Part shown: positions 6,760-7,211 of the stretch, in pieces
How positions within the stretch are numbered: position 1 is the stretch's first letter
How the letters are laid out: every line of letters starts with the position of its first letter
From: Chloroflexota bacterium
GTDB lineage: Bacteria; Chloroflexota; Anaerolineae; SpSt-600
DNA length: 7,211 nucleotides
Reading direction: 5' to 3'
Assembly (NCBI GenBank): GCA_011041825.1
Contig: DRAO01000233.1
Span: 1-7,211, forward strand
Made by a program: the position numbers and the translations under genes
The notes under the pieces: model-generated
Databases searched by the model: none
What the model was told of the DNA's origin: nothing
Seen by the model: only the letters and a program-made list of their open reading frames with translations

Positions 6760-6934
6760 AAGGGTGTTGAGAAACTCCTGGGTTAAACCCACCCCGGAGG
6801 CTGAGGAAAAAAGGAGAAGCATTTTCTTACACGGCGAAGCCGCCGTGTAAGAAAATGCCCTCAAGAGGCCTTTTTAACCCTTTTAACCCGCCTCGAAGGG
6901 GCAAAAAGGAAGTGGAGCGCTGCTTCAAACCAGG
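6760..6934. mobile_element. MITE-like palindromic element, copy 2 (degenerate right end)
   Basis: This fills most of the gap between dnaK and the feoAB promoter. It shares with copy 1 the AGGGTGTTGA end (6761-6770), the following GAAACTCC and GGAGGCT-type segments, a central long hairpin, and a TTTTTAACC segment after it (6871-6879). The hairpin has 17-bp arms (6819-6835 and 6842-6858) and differs in sequence from that of copy 1. The right terminal repeat is eroded: only a weak CTTCAAACCAGG-like remnant at 6923-6934 can be aligned, so this boundary is approximate, and no target duplication is evident. It is probably an older insertion. It has no coding capacity. Confidence 0.62.
6807..6858 (-). 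terminator. Possible terminator after dnaK, inside copy 2
   Basis: On the minus strand the 17-bp hairpin (6858-6842 with 6835-6819) is followed six bases later by TTTTTT (6812-6807). It lies about 90 nt after the dnaK stop and before the feoAB promoter, where a terminator is expected. The gap before the T-run and the A/T-rich lower stem weaken the case. Confidence 0.4.
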
Positions 6935-6947
6935 CCAAAGTTTGGGT

Positions 6948-7211
6948 TTATGCCTGACGGTACTCGCCTTCCACTACCTCCCCCTCTCCCCCTTTCTGCC
7001 CTCCCTCAGGAGGAGGCGTCGTCCCGCTGGGGCCAGTCCCGTACATCCCAGCCCCCACCTGCTGGATTAATTCGCCCAGCTCTTGGGTGACACGGCGGAT
7101 GGTGTGGAGCTCTGAGCCCCCCATAACCGAGCGGAGTTCGCTTACCTTGGCCTCGATACGGCTCTTGAGGTCGGCGGGGATTTTGCCGGCAAATTCACGC
7201 AGGGTTTTCTC
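6948..7211 (-). CDS. dnaK: Chaperone DnaK (Hsp70), C-terminal 87 residues
   Basis: The frame is open from base 7211 to a TAA at 6950-6948; the start lies outside the window. The first ~55 residues (EKTLREFAGKIPADLK, then SRIEAKVSELR and a helix ending LGELIQQVGAGMY) match the helical lid of the DnaK substrate-binding domain. Then comes a Gly/Pro-rich flexible tail (about 57-77) and an acidic end EVVEGEYRQA, resembling the DVVDAEF-type tail typical of bacterial DnaK. DnaK is the ATP-driven cytoplasmic Hsp70 chaperone working with DnaJ and GrpE; neither partner follows it here. The ATPase domain cannot be judged from this fragment. Confidence 0.93.
   Translation of the reverse strand, partial: EKTLREFAGKIPADLKSRIEAKVSELRSVMGGSELHTIRRVTQELGELIQQVGAGMYGTGPSGTTPPPEGGQKGGEGEVVEGEYRQA

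Noticed and set aside
6682..6864. N-terminal extension of feoA to 141 residues
   Set aside because: It would read through the feoAB promoter and into the hairpin repeat; FeoA proteins are about 80 residues and a good ribosome site precedes the ATG at 6681.

Overview
All genes in this 7.2 kb window lie on the minus strand, so transcription runs from high to low coordinates. The likely source is a bacterium of the Chloroflexota (Anaerolineae-like), possibly thermophilic. This is an inference from the GC-rich composition, strong AGGAGG ribosome sites, a secreted protein with Thr-Pro-Thr repeats, and a Yip1-family membrane protein beside a LolD/MacB-type ABC ATPase. No marker gene here fixes the taxonomy.

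Layout in transcription order. (1) 7211-6948: the last 87 codons of dnaK, running in from outside the window. (2) 6947-6682: an intergenic region with a degenerate palindromic MITE-like repeat (copy 2), then a consensus-like promoter (TTGACA, 17 bp, TACAAT) and a 17-bp dyad at the predicted transcription start of feoA. (3) 6681-4395: feoA and feoB, a two-gene ferrous iron uptake operon. (4) 4394-3959: a second intergenic region with an intact copy of the same repeat (copy 1: 14-bp terminal inverted repeats, flanking direct repeats, a perfect 20-bp central hairpin), then another strong promoter (TTGACA, 17 bp, TAAAAT) and a leader of about 110 nt. (5) 3958 to beyond base 1: a probable operon of a phosphohexomutase, a class I methyltransferase (4-nt overlap), a Yip1-like membrane protein, an ABC ATPase and the start of a secreted Thr/Pro-rich protein that leaves the window.

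The genes fall into three unrelated jobs: protein folding (dnaK), Fe(II) import (feoAB), and a sugar-phosphate/methylation/envelope-transport operon. No permease for the ABC ATPase is visible; it may lie to the left of the window.

The most interesting signal is the pair of MITE-like repeats. Both lie just after the end of one transcription unit and just before the promoter of the next, in the same orientation. Their central hairpins differ in sequence, yet both arms have changed together so pairing is kept. In both copies the AGGGTGTTGA end lies exactly 14 bp upstream of the next promoter's -35 box. They may work as mobile terminator/insulator elements. I found no clear evidence of a wholly new multi-gene system.
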